NCBI RefSeq assembly: GCF_001192795.1
Contig: NZ_DF968181.1
Coordinates: 586,342 to 650,341, forward strand
Direction: 5' to 3'
Origin: Flexilinea flocculi
GTDB taxonomy: Bacteria; Chloroflexota; Anaerolineae; Anaerolineales; Anaerolineaceae
DNA: 64,000 bases
The position numbers and the translations under genes are program-made. Under the pieces are notes generated by a model. The model did not search any database. It saw only the letters and a list, made by a program, of their open reading frames with translations, and had not been told where the DNA came from. Position 1 is the first letter of the stretch. Each line of letters opens with the position of its first letter. Positions 8,200 to 16,713 of the stretch are shown piece after piece.

Positions 8200-8688
8200 A
8201 TGACAGATAAACCGAAACAAAAGATTATTTGGTTAAGATACTTATTGCTGACGCTGATTTTGGGTTTGTTCATATGCGGGGGAATTCTTGTTTATATCGG
8301 TCTATCGGGTTTAGACTCGATTTCCATTGAACAAAATCGGACTGCAGAGCTGACGATAATTCCGTATTGCACTTTAACCCCGACATCAATTCCGCTTGAT
8401 ACCAAACAGCAAATCACAGTCCGTTATGTTTCACCGGAGGGATTCTCAATTGGCGCTTTCGTTCAGATCATGAATACGCAGGGCGCAGGTTTAAAAATTC
8501 GTTCAAATCCTGGAACCGGCGATGAGGTACTGTTTATTGGAATGGATGGTGATTTGTTTAAAATTATCGATGGTCCCGATGAAAAAGACGGTTTTGTATG
8601 GTGGAAATTAGCGGGCTTTTCTGATAAAAAACTGGAAGGATGGGCTGCGGCGAATTATTTGACACTGGCGGCTCCCCCAGTGGAATGA
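8200..8688 (+). CDS. membrane-anchored SH3-like domain protein
   Basis: A 162-residue protein with one N-terminal transmembrane helix (about residues 13-36). The C-terminal bacterial SH3-type domain (about 85-155) is recognisable from GLKIRSNPGTGDEVL, a WWKL stretch and a terminal EGWAAANYL. Such domains usually bind cell-wall peptides or act as extracellular sensors. The gene is 18 bp upstream of a PP2C phosphatase and divergent from a kinase, so it may be the surface sensor of a phosphorylation switch. That link is inference. Confidence 0.75.
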   Translation: MTDKPKQKIIWLRYLLLTLILGLFICGGILVYIGLSGLDSISIEQNRTAELTIIPYCTLTPTSIPLDTKQQITVRYVSPEGFSIGAFVQIMNTQGAGLKIRSNPGTGDEVLFIGMDGDLFKIIDGPDEKDGFVWWKLAGFSDKKLEGWAAANYLTLAAPPVE

Positions 8689-8706
8689 AATGGATTACGA
8701 TACGAA

Positions 8707-9489
8707 ATGATGAAAAAGAAGCCAACCTATTCACTGTTCTCAGCAAATGCTCATTCTATTGGCAAAGTGCGCCCGACAAATGAAGATGCACTTTTTAGTT
8801 TTGAATCGGAAATTTTCCGAATGAATCAAAAAGCAACAATTGGCTTATATATTATTGCTGATGGGATGGGAGGGCATATCAGTGGCGATCGCGCTTCTGC
8901 TGCAGCGATTAATACGTTTGTTGCGTATTATTTTGAGTCTGTATATCCTTTGCTGATCGCAGATAACGAGCTGAAAAAAAGCATTTCTGAATATTTGACC
9001 GAGGGAATCATCCAGGCGAATAAATCAGTTAAGAAAGAAGTACCCGGCGGTGGAACTACATTTACGGTGGCGCAGGTTTGGAATCATAAAGTCTATTTTG
9101 CCCATGTCGGTGATTCCAGGATTTATCATTTCGATAAAAAATTTCATAGCCGCCGTCTGACCAATGATCATTCACTCGTATCCATGCTGGTCGAGTTGGG
9201 AGAAATCAATCAGGAGGAAGCGCTAACACACCCGCGGCGCAGTGTTTTGCTGCGCAGTTTGGGCTTTAATTTGGATGTTGAAATTGATACAGGCGAATTG
9301 GAATTTGAGGCTGGCGAATTTCTGTTATTGTGTTGCGATGGGTTGTGGTCTGTAGTGCCTGAATCTGAAATGATTACAATTCTTCAAAAAAAAGCGGGAT
9401 TACAGGAAATTGTTGGGGAATTTGTCAATTCCGCCAATGATCATGGCGGACCGGATAATATCAGTTGTATTCTTGTTCAAATGTCCTGA
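8707..9489 (+). CDS. PP2C-family protein serine/threonine phosphatase
   Basis: A 260-residue metal-dependent phosphatase, likely reversing the action of the divergent kinase. Motifs in order are GKVRPTNEDAL (residues 19-29), ADGMGGHISGD (51-61), HVGDSRIYHF, LCCDGLW and GGPDNIS, supplying the metal-binding aspartates. Length matches stand-alone Stp/PrpC-type enzymes. It is 18 bp downstream of the SH3-like gene and probably co-transcribed with it. Confidence 0.92.
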   Translation: MMKKKPTYSLFSANAHSIGKVRPTNEDALFSFESEIFRMNQKATIGLYIIADGMGGHISGDRASAAAINTFVAYYFESVYPLLIADNELKKSISEYLTEGIIQANKSVKKEVPGGGTTFTVAQVWNHKVYFAHVGDSRIYHFDKKFHSRRLTNDHSLVSMLVELGEINQEEALTHPRRSVLLRSLGFNLDVEIDTGELEFEAGEFLLLCCDGLWSVVPESEMITILQKKAGLQEIVGEFVNSANDHGGPDNISCILVQMS

Positions 9490-9639
9490 TAAGTTATTGC
9501 GAGGTGTCATAAACCCGAGCACCCAGAGTCTTCTTTCTTGTTATAGTGAAGATATGAATTGCAGGTAAAAAATCGATCGAAATATTCTCAGAAAAAGAAA
9601 CGGCATTTGAGAAAATGATGATTGGGGAGGAATGAAGCC

Positions 9640-10371
9640 ATGGATGATGTGAATAAAAGATATTTGATTTTAGTTGTGGATGATGAAGAACGAATTGTGC
9701 GGATGATTAGGCTCAATTTGGAACATGATGGTTTCTCTGTCATTGAAGCGAATTCAGGTGTCGAAGCTATCAATGCGGTTCGCGAAAAAATTCCCAATCT
9801 GGTGGTTCTGGATGTCATGATGCCAGGAATGGATGGATTTGAGACATTATCTCTGATCCGTGAGACCAGTCAGGTTCCTGTGATCATGCTGACTGCAAAA
9901 ACAGAAGAGGAAGACCGGATTCATGGTTTAGAGCTGGGAGCTGATGATTATGTCTCAAAACCTTTCAGCCCGCGTGAATTGGTCAGTCGAATTAAAGCTG
10001 TTCTAAGGCGAACGGAAGGTACTGCTGCTCTTGAGGATACTGATCGCATTCAAGTCGATGAACATCTGCGTTTAGACTTTGGAAAGAGAGAGGTTTGGCT
10101 GGATGGAGAATTAGTAAAGCTTAGACCGACAGAATATCGCCTTCTGTATCATTTGGTTCAGAATGCTGGATGGGTGATGACTTATGACCAGCTGCTGGCG
10201 AAGGTATGGGGTTATGAGTATCGGGATGAAACGCACTATGTCAGGTTATATATCAACTATTTACGGCAAAAAATAGAAAAGGATCCTTCAAATCCAAAAT
10301 ATATATTAACAGAACGCGGAGTCGGGTACCGATTTTTCGATTATAAACGTCCGCTGGAACAAACTGGGTGA
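9640..10371 (+). CDS. OmpR/PhoB-family response regulator
   Basis: A 243-residue two-domain regulator. The receiver domain (about 8-120) has the acidic pair D14-D15, phospho-acceptor D58 in [12 protein letters not shown]85 and K107. A winged-helix DNA-binding domain (about 145-237) has [10 protein letters not shown] near its end. The ATG at 9640 is preferred because GGAGG lies 9 nt upstream; a TTG at 9622 also opens the frame. No sensor kinase is adjacent, so it is an orphan within this window. Confidence 0.92.
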   Translation: MDDVNKRYLILVVDDEERIVRMIRLNLEHDGFSVIEANSGVEAINAVREKIPNLVVLDVMMPGMDGFETLSLIRETSQVPVIMLTAKTEEEDRIHGLELGADDYVSKPFSPRELVSRIKAVLRRTEGTAALEDTDRIQVDEHLRLDFGKREVWLDGELVKLRPTEYRLLYHLVQNAGWVMTYDQLLAKVWGYEYRDETHYVRLYINYLRQKIEKDPSNPKYILTERGVGYRFFDYKRPLEQTG

Positions 10372-10560
10372 TAAAACATCACTACAATAAGTTTTTCCCG
10401 ATTGATTTGGATAGCTAATCAATTTATTGAATTATTGCAGCAGTGTAAAAAAATTGTTTTTTCTAATAAAGCTTTATACATTTTCGAGCTACAGATCTTT
10501 CATCACACAGTTAAAAACTTTTCATTAATAATTGGTTAACGATCTTTATAGATAATTCTG
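10372..10560. other. AT-rich non-coding gap
   Basis: The first part of the 310-bp stretch between the response regulator and hsp20. I see no gene or convincing hairpin here; the second part carries the regulatory inverted repeats listed separately. Confidence 0.4.
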
Positions 10561-10597
10561 ATAAATCGCAAGCAAGATTCTTATACTTGCGATTTAT
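10561..10597 (+). promoter_or_regulatory. 12-bp inverted repeat upstream of hsp20 (possible operator)
   Basis: ATAAATCGCAAG and CTTGCGATTTAT form a perfect inverted repeat with a 13-nt spacer, 85 bp before the hsp20 start. The sequence is not the CIRCE element of HrcA. It could be a repressor operator or an RNA stem in the leader. Confidence 0.5.
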
Positions 10598-10614
10598 ATT
10601 TTAAGCATAGTAAG

Positions 10615-10632
10615 GTTCAGGAAAACCTGAAC
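10615..10632 (+). promoter_or_regulatory. short hairpin in hsp20 leader
   Basis: GTTCAGG-AAAA-CCTGAAC, a 7-bp stem with an AAAA loop, 50 nt before the hsp20 ATG. It lies between the larger inverted repeat and the GGGAGG ribosome site, and could be part of a thermosensitive or stabilising leader. Confidence 0.4.
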
Positions 10633-10681
10633 GAAATAAATGAAAAATACAATGATATAAAAATCATACAGGGAGGAAAAA

Positions 10682-11140
10682 ATGTACAGAACATTACGAA
10701 TTCAACCAATGCGAGAATTAGTTTCAATGCAAAATTCAATGGATCGTTTGCTTAACACTTTCTTTGATGCTGATGAAAGAACCTCTTTTGATACGATTTC
10801 ACCCCGCGTTGACATGAAGCAGGATGAAAACAATATTTATGTAAAAATGACCATCCCTGGTGTCAATCCCGATGACATTCAGATTTCAGTCGCTGAAAAC
10901 ATTCTGACGGTGAAAGCCGAAGTAAAGGAAGAAAAGAGCGAAAAAGATGAAAAATCTGCTTATGAGATTCGGGAACATACGTGGAGTTCCTATTATCGAG
11001 AAATATCTCTTCCATCAGAGGTTGAGGCTGATAAAGCAAAAGCTGATTATGAAAACGGTGTTTTGAAACTGGAACTTCCCAAGGCAGAGATTGTGAAACC
11101 AAAAATGATTTCAATCAACGCTGTCAAAAAGGGTTCGTAA
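10682..11140 (+). CDS. Hsp20/alpha-crystallin family small heat shock protein
   Basis: A 152-residue small heat shock protein that holds unfolding proteins. The N-terminus is MYRTLRIQPMRELVSMQNSM-like, followed by an alpha-crystallin domain (about 45-145) with VKMTIPGVNPDDIQIS, a charged loop rich in K/E, YREISLPSEVE and NGVLKLELPKAE. A strong GGGAGG site precedes the ATG. It is a single gene with its own leader structures and terminator. Confidence 0.95.
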   Translation: MYRTLRIQPMRELVSMQNSMDRLLNTFFDADERTSFDTISPRVDMKQDENNIYVKMTIPGVNPDDIQISVAENILTVKAEVKEEKSEKDEKSAYEIREHTWSSYYREISLPSEVEADKAKADYENGVLKLELPKAEIVKPKMISINAVKKGS

Positions 11141-11156
11141 ATTCGTGATGAACCGA

Positions 11157-11190
11157 GAACTGCCCCCTTTTAGGGGGCAGTTCTTTTTTA
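11157..11190 (+). terminator. rho-independent terminator after hsp20
   Basis: GAACTGCCCCC-TTTTA-GGGGGCAGTTC, an 11-bp GC-rich stem, followed by a T-run. Confidence 0.93.
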
Positions 11191-11355
11191 TCTATTTACT
11201 TCAATAATCATATAAAATTACACATAAATTAACAATATATAATAATTGCAATATAGCATTAAATATGTTATATTAATATTATCGTTTTCAAAGAGCTAAT
11301 CCAGCATTTCGAAAATTGATTTTTCGTTCAAATTATTTTAAGAAAGGTTAAACAT

Positions 11356-11826
11356 ATGAGGAAAAGATATTTCTATGTCATCATGCTTGTAATGGCAATA
11401 TTGATGAGTTATGGCTTTTCAACAGGTTATGCTGAAAGTTATCCGGATCAGGAGATAAAACCTGAGGATTTTCCATCATTGGAAGAATATTACAATGCCA
11501 GAATCCAGCAAAAAATCGATCTTATAAAAAATGCATTAATAAAAGAGGACCGAGATATGGCTGATCAGGTTTTGGCTGAGCTTTCCGATTTGATTCAGGA
11601 AACAGTGAAGATTTTTCCTGATCGATTTACACAGGAACAAACGACTTTGTGGGATGTCTTCAATGGAATCACTTCATTCGTGGATTCACCAATGACTTTT
11701 GAACAATTGAATACCTTCTTTGAAAAAATTCAGAAGGATATCGAAACGTTCTTTTCGTTGGTTGAGCCATCAGATCCCATGAATGTGATTCTTCCCGGGG
11801 ATCCAAAGCCGGCAGATCATAGTTAG
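11356..11826 (+). CDS. small secreted protein of unknown function
   Basis: A 156-residue protein with a signal peptide (MRKRYFYVIM start, hydrophobic to about residue 25, likely cut after GYA). There is no lipobox cysteine. The mature part is acidic and mostly helical in character, with no motif I recognise. AGAAAGG precedes the ATG. It is followed by two large membrane proteins of surface-polymer type, but the gap holds a repeat and co-transcription is uncertain. Confidence 0.65.
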   Translation: MRKRYFYVIMLVMAILMSYGFSTGYAESYPDQEIKPEDFPSLEEYYNARIQQKIDLIKNALIKEDRDMADQVLAELSDLIQETVKIFPDRFTQEQTTLWDVFNGITSFVDSPMTFEQLNTFFEKIQKDIETFFSLVEPSDPMNVILPGDPKPADHS

Positions 11827-11921
11827 AAATTTTGCCGGATGCAAACAAATTGAATCATCTTATCGTTTGACTGGAAACCCGCATCTGAAAAAAGCGGTTT
11901 TTTTTTATGAATGGCTGTATT

Positions 11922-12022
11922 CAATGATTCGAAATAGGAGGTGGATTACTTGGTGTGGTGTTTTTAAGCTTCGCTTAAAAACACCACACCAACATATTTT
12001 TTTCCTCACTTCGAAAAGTTTG
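11922..12022. repeat. TTCGAA hairpin element with perfect 20-bp stem
   Basis: Left end CAATGATTCGAAATAGG, right end approximately CTCACTTCGAAAAGTTTG. The hairpin arms 11950-11969 and 11973-11992 are perfectly complementary around a TTC loop (AAGC-TTC-GCTT). Both flanking arms are short (28 and 30 nt), unlike most copies. It lies over the extreme 5' end of a long open frame, so the true start of the next gene is probably downstream. Confidence 0.85.
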
Positions 12023-14620
12023 TCTAAAATTCGATTTTCTGTGATAAGTTACCTGGTTTCCTTTTTTATTCCGATTCTGATATTATTGTTGATTTTTGCA
12101 GTCATTAGACTCTATCCTTTCGGTTCTAAAACATTCCTGGTTTTCGACATGAAATGGCAATATGCAGACTTTTTCGCTTATCTCAAACGAATTTTCAATG
12201 GCGAAGAGAATTTGCTGTACTCCTTCAGTAAAAATTATGGAGGAGATATGTATTCAACCTGGGCATATTATCTGGTTAATCCACTGCATTGGGTGATTTG
12301 CTGGTTTCATCAAAAGGATTTGCCAAAGGCTCTGTCTTGGATTGTTTTGATCAAATCAGGATTGTCTGGTTTTAGCTGTTTCTATTATTTACGACATGCT
12401 TTTTCCCATGATAAGTCGGCTTACTTGTTTTCTACAAGTTATGCGTTGATGTCATACTCGTTATGGAATGCAGAAAATTTTCAATTTTTGGATGCGGTGG
12501 TTCTGGTTCCTTTTGTCGTATTGGGGATCAATTATTTGGCGGATAATCAAAAACCGGTTCTTTTAACACTTTCATTATCTGTTGCGATCGTGCTTAATTT
12601 TTATATCGGTTGGATGATTTTATTTTTTTCCACATTGTATTTTCTTTATTATTGTTATGCTACTTACGGCTCTTTATCGAGAGAAACAATGGTATGCTTT
12701 TTCCAATCTTTGTTGCTAACCGCCTTATTATCAGCGTTCTTATGGATACCTGTGGGTTATCAAATTTTGGAACACAAGATAGGAATCAAACCTTTCCAAC
12801 TCACTTTTTCTTCAGACATTTCATTATTTCAATTGCTAACAATGTTTTTCACAGGGACATATGAAGTTGGGAAAATGGCTGATCATACTCTTCCGAATGT
12901 TTTTTGTGGAGTATTTACATCTGTCCATTTCTTTCTGTTTTTCTTTAACCAGCGGATTTCTAAAAAAGAGCGATTCCTGACTCTATGTTTTTCGCTTTTT
13001 TTTGTTTTGTCATTTCTACTATTCCCATTAAATCTTTTTTGGCATGGATTCCATTTACCTCATGGTTGGCCATACCGATTCTCTTTTCTATTTAGTTTCT
13101 TGATAATATCCGTAGCATATCGAAATTACACACAAATAAAGAATAAATCCATTTCATTTCTGGGCTTTTTCTCATTGATTATAATCACGCTGCTGCTTGC
13201 AGGATTTCTAAATTTGCAGGATCAATATTCTTTTGAATCTAAAAGCGAGCTCCATCATGGCTGTCCATGGCTTGATGTATCCCTTATTCTTTTTTTTATT
13301 CTTTTCCTGTGGCAAAGAGATCGAAAGAATGTTTTCTACGCTTCCTCCTTTTTAGGGAACAGTTTTCTGATCATTGTTTTTCTTCTTTCATTCGTAAATC
13401 TTACCTTCAATGCTTTGACACTTATTAAGATAAAAACAATCAATCATGAATCGATTGACTCATATGCCTACTCCATTAAAACGATCTTGCCAGTTGTCTC
13501 TGAAATTCAGAAAATCGATCCCGGTTTTTATCGCATGGAAAAAAATTTCTATCGTTCTTACAACGATTCGATGCAATTTGATTATGCGGGTATCTCGCAT
13601 TTCAATTCAATGAACCGATCTGATATACTGACTTTTTCAAAGTCGCTTGGATATGCGGTGAACAATAATATCGCCAGTTATTCTTATGGAGCCACTGCTT
13701 TTGCGGACAGTCTTTCCGGAATAAAATATTTGCTTTCAATCGATTCAGAAATTCAAAAGCCTTATCCTCCTCTTTTTACAATGAACGGTATTCATGTTTT
13801 CCAAAATCCTTTTACACTGCCGCTTGGTTTTATCGCTCGCTCACATTTGGAAAAGACGATTCCAGATGATGCAAATCCTTTCAATTTTCAAAACTCAATT
13901 TATCAGTATATAACCGGAGAAATGAATCAATCGCTTTATTCAGAGGCAATTGGTCAGGAATTCTCCTGTCAAAATGTGACTTGTGAAATCTCGGATAATG
14001 AAATTATGTTGTCAAAATTTTCTATAGGTCAAAAAGGAGTTCTTCAATGGAAGATTCCGGCGAAAAAAGATGTTTATTATTATGTATATTTTCCAACGGT
14101 TACCGACCAGCAGATCGATTTGGAGGTAAACGGTAAATTATTGGGTCGAGCGCTTACTGCCGAATATTCAAGTGTCATTCCGTTGGGAACTACCGGAGAT
14201 AACCATGTGATTACCATCCGATTGTTCATTTATGATTCCGGTATCTCGATCCATAAACCTTACATTTATTCTGAGAATTTAACTGCTTTAAATACTCTTC
14301 ATAATCTTATGGAGGCCAATCCAGTGTTGATGAAAAAAATTAACAGCGCACATCTCGTTGGGCAAGTCACCGTTGGTTCTGATAATAACGATTTAATTTT
14401 GACGATTCCTCATGAAAAAGGATGGCGAGTTTTCGTGGATCACAAACCAATTCAGCAGAAGAAAGTCTTCAACATTTTTATGCTAATTTCTCTTTCCAGC
14501 GGAAAACATGATATTGATTTGTACTATATTCCTCCCGGATTGATTCCCGGCTTTATCGTCAGTTTTATTACAGTAATCATTTTTTTGTTTCTGAAACCAC
14601 GAAGGAGTAGATCCCTATGA
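12020..14620 (+). CDS. YfhO-like polytopic membrane protein
   Basis: A large membrane protein, about 866 residues from the TTG at 12020. The frame stays open up to 11867, but the extra segment is the hairpin element and has no good ribosome site. The start is uncertain; a GTG at 12041 is another choice. After a first membrane helix comes YPFGSKTFLVFDMKWQY, a pattern of the YfhO family, which is implicated in glycosylation of surface polymers. About a dozen membrane helices precede a large extracytoplasmic region, with a last helix at the C-terminus. Its stop overlaps the next start (ATGA). Confidence 0.75.
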   Translation: MSKIRFSVISYLVSFFIPILILLLIFAVIRLYPFGSKTFLVFDMKWQYADFFAYLKRIFNGEENLLYSFSKNYGGDMYSTWAYYLVNPLHWVICWFHQKDLPKALSWIVLIKSGLSGFSCFYYLRHAFSHDKSAYLFSTSYALMSYSLWNAENFQFLDAVVLVPFVVLGINYLADNQKPVLLTLSLSVAIVLNFYIGWMILFFSTLYFLYYCYATYGSLSRETMVCFFQSLLLTALLSAFLWIPVGYQILEHKIGIKPFQLTFSSDISLFQLLTMFFTGTYEVGKMADHTLPNVFCGVFTSVHFFLFFFNQRISKKERFLTLCFSLFFVLSFLLFPLNLFWHGFHLPHGWPYRFSFLFSFLIISVAYRNYTQIKNKSISFLGFFSLIIITLLLAGFLNLQDQYSFESKSELHHGCPWLDVSLILFFILFLWQRDRKNVFYASSFLGNSFLIIVFLLSFVNLTFNALTLIKIKTINHESIDSYAYSIKTILPVVSEIQKIDPGFYRMEKNFYRSYNDSMQFDYAGISHFNSMNRSDILTFSKSLGYAVNNNIASYSYGATAFADSLSGIKYLLSIDSEIQKPYPPLFTMNGIHVFQNPFTLPLGFIARSHLEKTIPDDANPFNFQNSIYQYITGEMNQSLYSEAIGQEFSCQNVTCEISDNEIMLSKFSIGQKGVLQWKIPAKKDVYYYVYFPTVTDQQIDLEVNGKLLGRALTAEYSSVIPLGTTGDNHVITIRLFIYDSGISIHKPYIYSENLTALNTLHNLMEANPVLMKKINSAHLVGQVTVGSDNNDLILTIPHEKGWRVFVDHKPIQQKKVFNIFMLISLSSGKHDIDLYYIPPGLIPGFIVSFITVIIFLFLKPRRSRSL

Positions 14621-15813
14621 AATCAGAACTGATGATCCGAATCAGTCGAAAGTGGATGTTGTTGTTTATTCTTTTTATTGTCATCTACCCGATTTTTATT
14701 ACGTATATTCTCCCATTAACGCGTTTTTGGTATCTTTCGAGAAAATTGATCATATTACAGGACGTTGTTATTTTATTAACAGCCTTGTACGGTACGCTTC
14801 TGGGAATTCAGCAAAAAATGTTACTGATAAGATGGCTGATTCCGGCTTTGGTTGGGGCTTTTTTCTTCTTGTTTCCTCAAATATTTTTGTTTTTTCAAAA
14901 CCATCAGGATGCCGATGCTTTATTAACGATTATTCGTTTCTTTTTACTTTTTTATATATTCTTGATTACATCAGAGAAAATCAGCTTCTATAAAAAAGAT
15001 TTTGTGATGATCGCAATGGTGTTTGGATTTTTTTTTCTGTTTTGCTGTTTTTATGATATCTTTCAGAATTATGAAGCATTTCGAACAATCTCGATGGATA
15101 CTTTTCGTGATTCAATTTTTCAATCAGTTTTCCTTAATCCGAATCGGTTTGCCTGTTTTTTAGGATTGACAATCATTCTGTCCATTTCTGCGTTTTGGCT
15201 TTCGAAAAAAACCTTTTTCCTTCTAAATTCCTTGTTCTTAACGTTTTATTTATTCTTAACAGGATCGCGTGGTTCTGTCATAATGGTGTTTCTTTTTGTG
15301 ATTGGTTTTATTCTTTCATTAATGGGAAAAAATCACTATTCCCGTTCAATCTTCATGATTTTGGATATTTTTCTTTTGGGCTTGATCCTTTGGCAATTTG
15401 ATTTCATTCGAAAATTCTGTGAATTGAAAAACGGTTTAACCGGCAGAGAATATATATGGCGATTAAGCTGGCAGTTATTTCGTTCTTCAAACATTTTCGC
15501 CGGGAATGGATTAACAAATTTATTGGAATCTATAATAGAAATAAAACTAAACCAGCTTGCGAGTGCACACAACGGGTATATCTCGGTTTTATATAGTGGA
15601 GGAATCCTTCTGTCCAGCTTCTACACGTACGTTTTTGTCGTTATCTTTCAGCGAACAATGATAATTCGACGTCATTTTTGGCTGCCTTTTGTATTGAGCG
15701 CATCGTTCTATGGATTCTTTGAATCGACTGTGCTGCCATTTTATTTTTCTCCAATTTCTAATTACTTTACAGTCTGCCTGGTTGCGCTGCCGTTACTGGT
15801 TAAAGAGCCTTGA
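14617..15813 (+). CDS. O-antigen ligase-like / polysaccharide polymerase membrane protein
   Basis: A 398-residue protein with about eleven predicted membrane helices. The Wzy/WaaL pattern is visible: FLTGSRGSVIMV in the middle and a periplasmic-type loop ASAHNGYISVLYSGG near residue 310. It overlaps the YfhO-like gene by 4 bp, so the pair is translationally coupled and probably acts in assembly of a cell-surface glycan. Substrate unknown. Confidence 0.75.
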   Translation: MKSELMIRISRKWMLLFILFIVIYPIFITYILPLTRFWYLSRKLIILQDVVILLTALYGTLLGIQQKMLLIRWLIPALVGAFFFLFPQIFLFFQNHQDADALLTIIRFFLLFYIFLITSEKISFYKKDFVMIAMVFGFFFLFCCFYDIFQNYEAFRTISMDTFRDSIFQSVFLNPNRFACFLGLTIILSISAFWLSKKTFFLLNSLFLTFYLFLTGSRGSVIMVFLFVIGFILSLMGKNHYSRSIFMILDIFLLGLILWQFDFIRKFCELKNGLTGREYIWRLSWQLFRSSNIFAGNGLTNLLESIIEIKLNQLASAHNGYISVLYSGGILLSSFYTYVFVVIFQRTMIIRRHFWLPFVLSASFYGFFESTVLPFYFSPISNYFTVCLVALPLLVKEP

Positions 15814-15854
15814 TAATGCCAATTAATACGATCTTTTCTCAAACAATATTTTCC

Positions 15855-15893
15855 TGATTGATTCGAATAGCGAGTCTTTATTCCGAATTACTG
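15855..15893. repeat. TTCGAA element, short derivative
   Basis: TGATTGATTCGAATAG and TTATTCCGAATTACTG face each other with no hairpin between them, in the 131-bp gap before the next gene. Confidence 0.45.
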
Positions 15894-15931
15894 ACGGAAT
15901 TATTCTTTATTAAACAAAAAAATTAATTCGT

Positions 15932-15937
15932 TATAAT
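15932..15937 (+). promoter_or_regulatory. -10 box placed for a leaderless transcript
   Basis: TATAAT ends only 7 nt before the ATG at 15945, so transcription would begin at or next to the start codon. No ribosome site is visible. The -35 region is weak. Confidence 0.5.
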
Positions 15938-15944
15938 TTTTCTT

Positions 15945-16502
15945 ATGAATCTCACAGAAACTTCGCTTGTTCTTATCGCTATCATGCCTAAGGCTCGTGA
16001 TATGGAAATCGCGAGAGTTTTGGGATGGTATCGGATTCCATTAAAGACAGCGCCAAAAATCATCAACGTGGATTTCATTGCATTCTATCAAACGGCTGAT
16101 TTTGGGATAAACCATAAAAGCTGTATTGAAAAATATGCAGAGGTACGCGGTGTAGAATTAACGACAAGAAATGAATTATTTAAAGAGGAACCGGATCATC
16201 CAAGAGCATCGGAAGAGTACTATAAAATTCAATTGGGACCTTTATTAACCCTGTCTAATCCGATTTCAACCGATAACTGGAAACGATTTCTCTTTTTCTA
16301 CACAACAGGAGAAAAATTTTTTGCAGCGAAAAAGATCCGTGATTTGTCCGTTACGGGTTTTGAAAGGAATGTTTTATGGAATTCATTACGAGAACGCAGC
16401 GAAGGATTCGTTCCTGAACAAGTTGAGGTGAAAAATGTTGATCCGAATTTGTTATTTCTGTTAGGAAATCTTTCCTTATCCAATTTGGATTTTTCAGGCT
16501 GA
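15945..16502 (+). CDS. conserved-looking protein of unknown function
   Basis: A 185-residue soluble protein that I do not recognise. Notable stretches are YYKIQLGPLLTLSNPI, NWKRFLFFYTTGEKFFAAK and NVLWNSLRERSEG, rich in aromatic and charged residues; there is no signal peptide or membrane helix. A -10 box 7 nt upstream suggests a leaderless mRNA. The stop codon lies inside a short repeat remnant. Coding nature is supported by length, composition and promoter position. Confidence 0.65.
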   Translation: MNLTETSLVLIAIMPKARDMEIARVLGWYRIPLKTAPKIINVDFIAFYQTADFGINHKSCIEKYAEVRGVELTTRNELFKEEPDHPRASEEYYKIQLGPLLTLSNPISTDNWKRFLFFYTTGEKFFAAKKIRDLSVTGFERNVLWNSLRERSEGFVPEQVEVKNVDPNLLFLLGNLSLSNLDFSG

Positions 16503-16548
16503 AATATGAAAACCACAATTTTTCTATCTTTTCTTATTCGAATTACTG
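16496..16548. repeat. TTCGAA element, short derivative at gene end
   Basis: CAGGCTGAAATATG at the left and TTATTCGAATTACTG at the right, without hairpin. The left end covers the TGA stop of the preceding gene. The rest of the gap to 16713 shows nothing else clear. Confidence 0.4.
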
Positions 16549-16713
16549 ATTTTAATTGGCTGATATGATGCAGTGAAACATGATTTTGTTATGATTGAAT
16601 TAATTTGATTCAAGTTATTGGATGTCGGAATTGTCATGGATGTGTAGAAATCATTAAAATACTTTGTATTTGAATCATAGAAAATTTAAAATTTTCAATA
16701 AAAATGGAGCTGT

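Noticed and set aside
10561-10597. CIRCE element before hsp20
   Set aside because: The repeat arms ATAAATCGCAAG/CTTGCGATTTAT do not match TTAGCACTC-N9-GAGTGCTAA.
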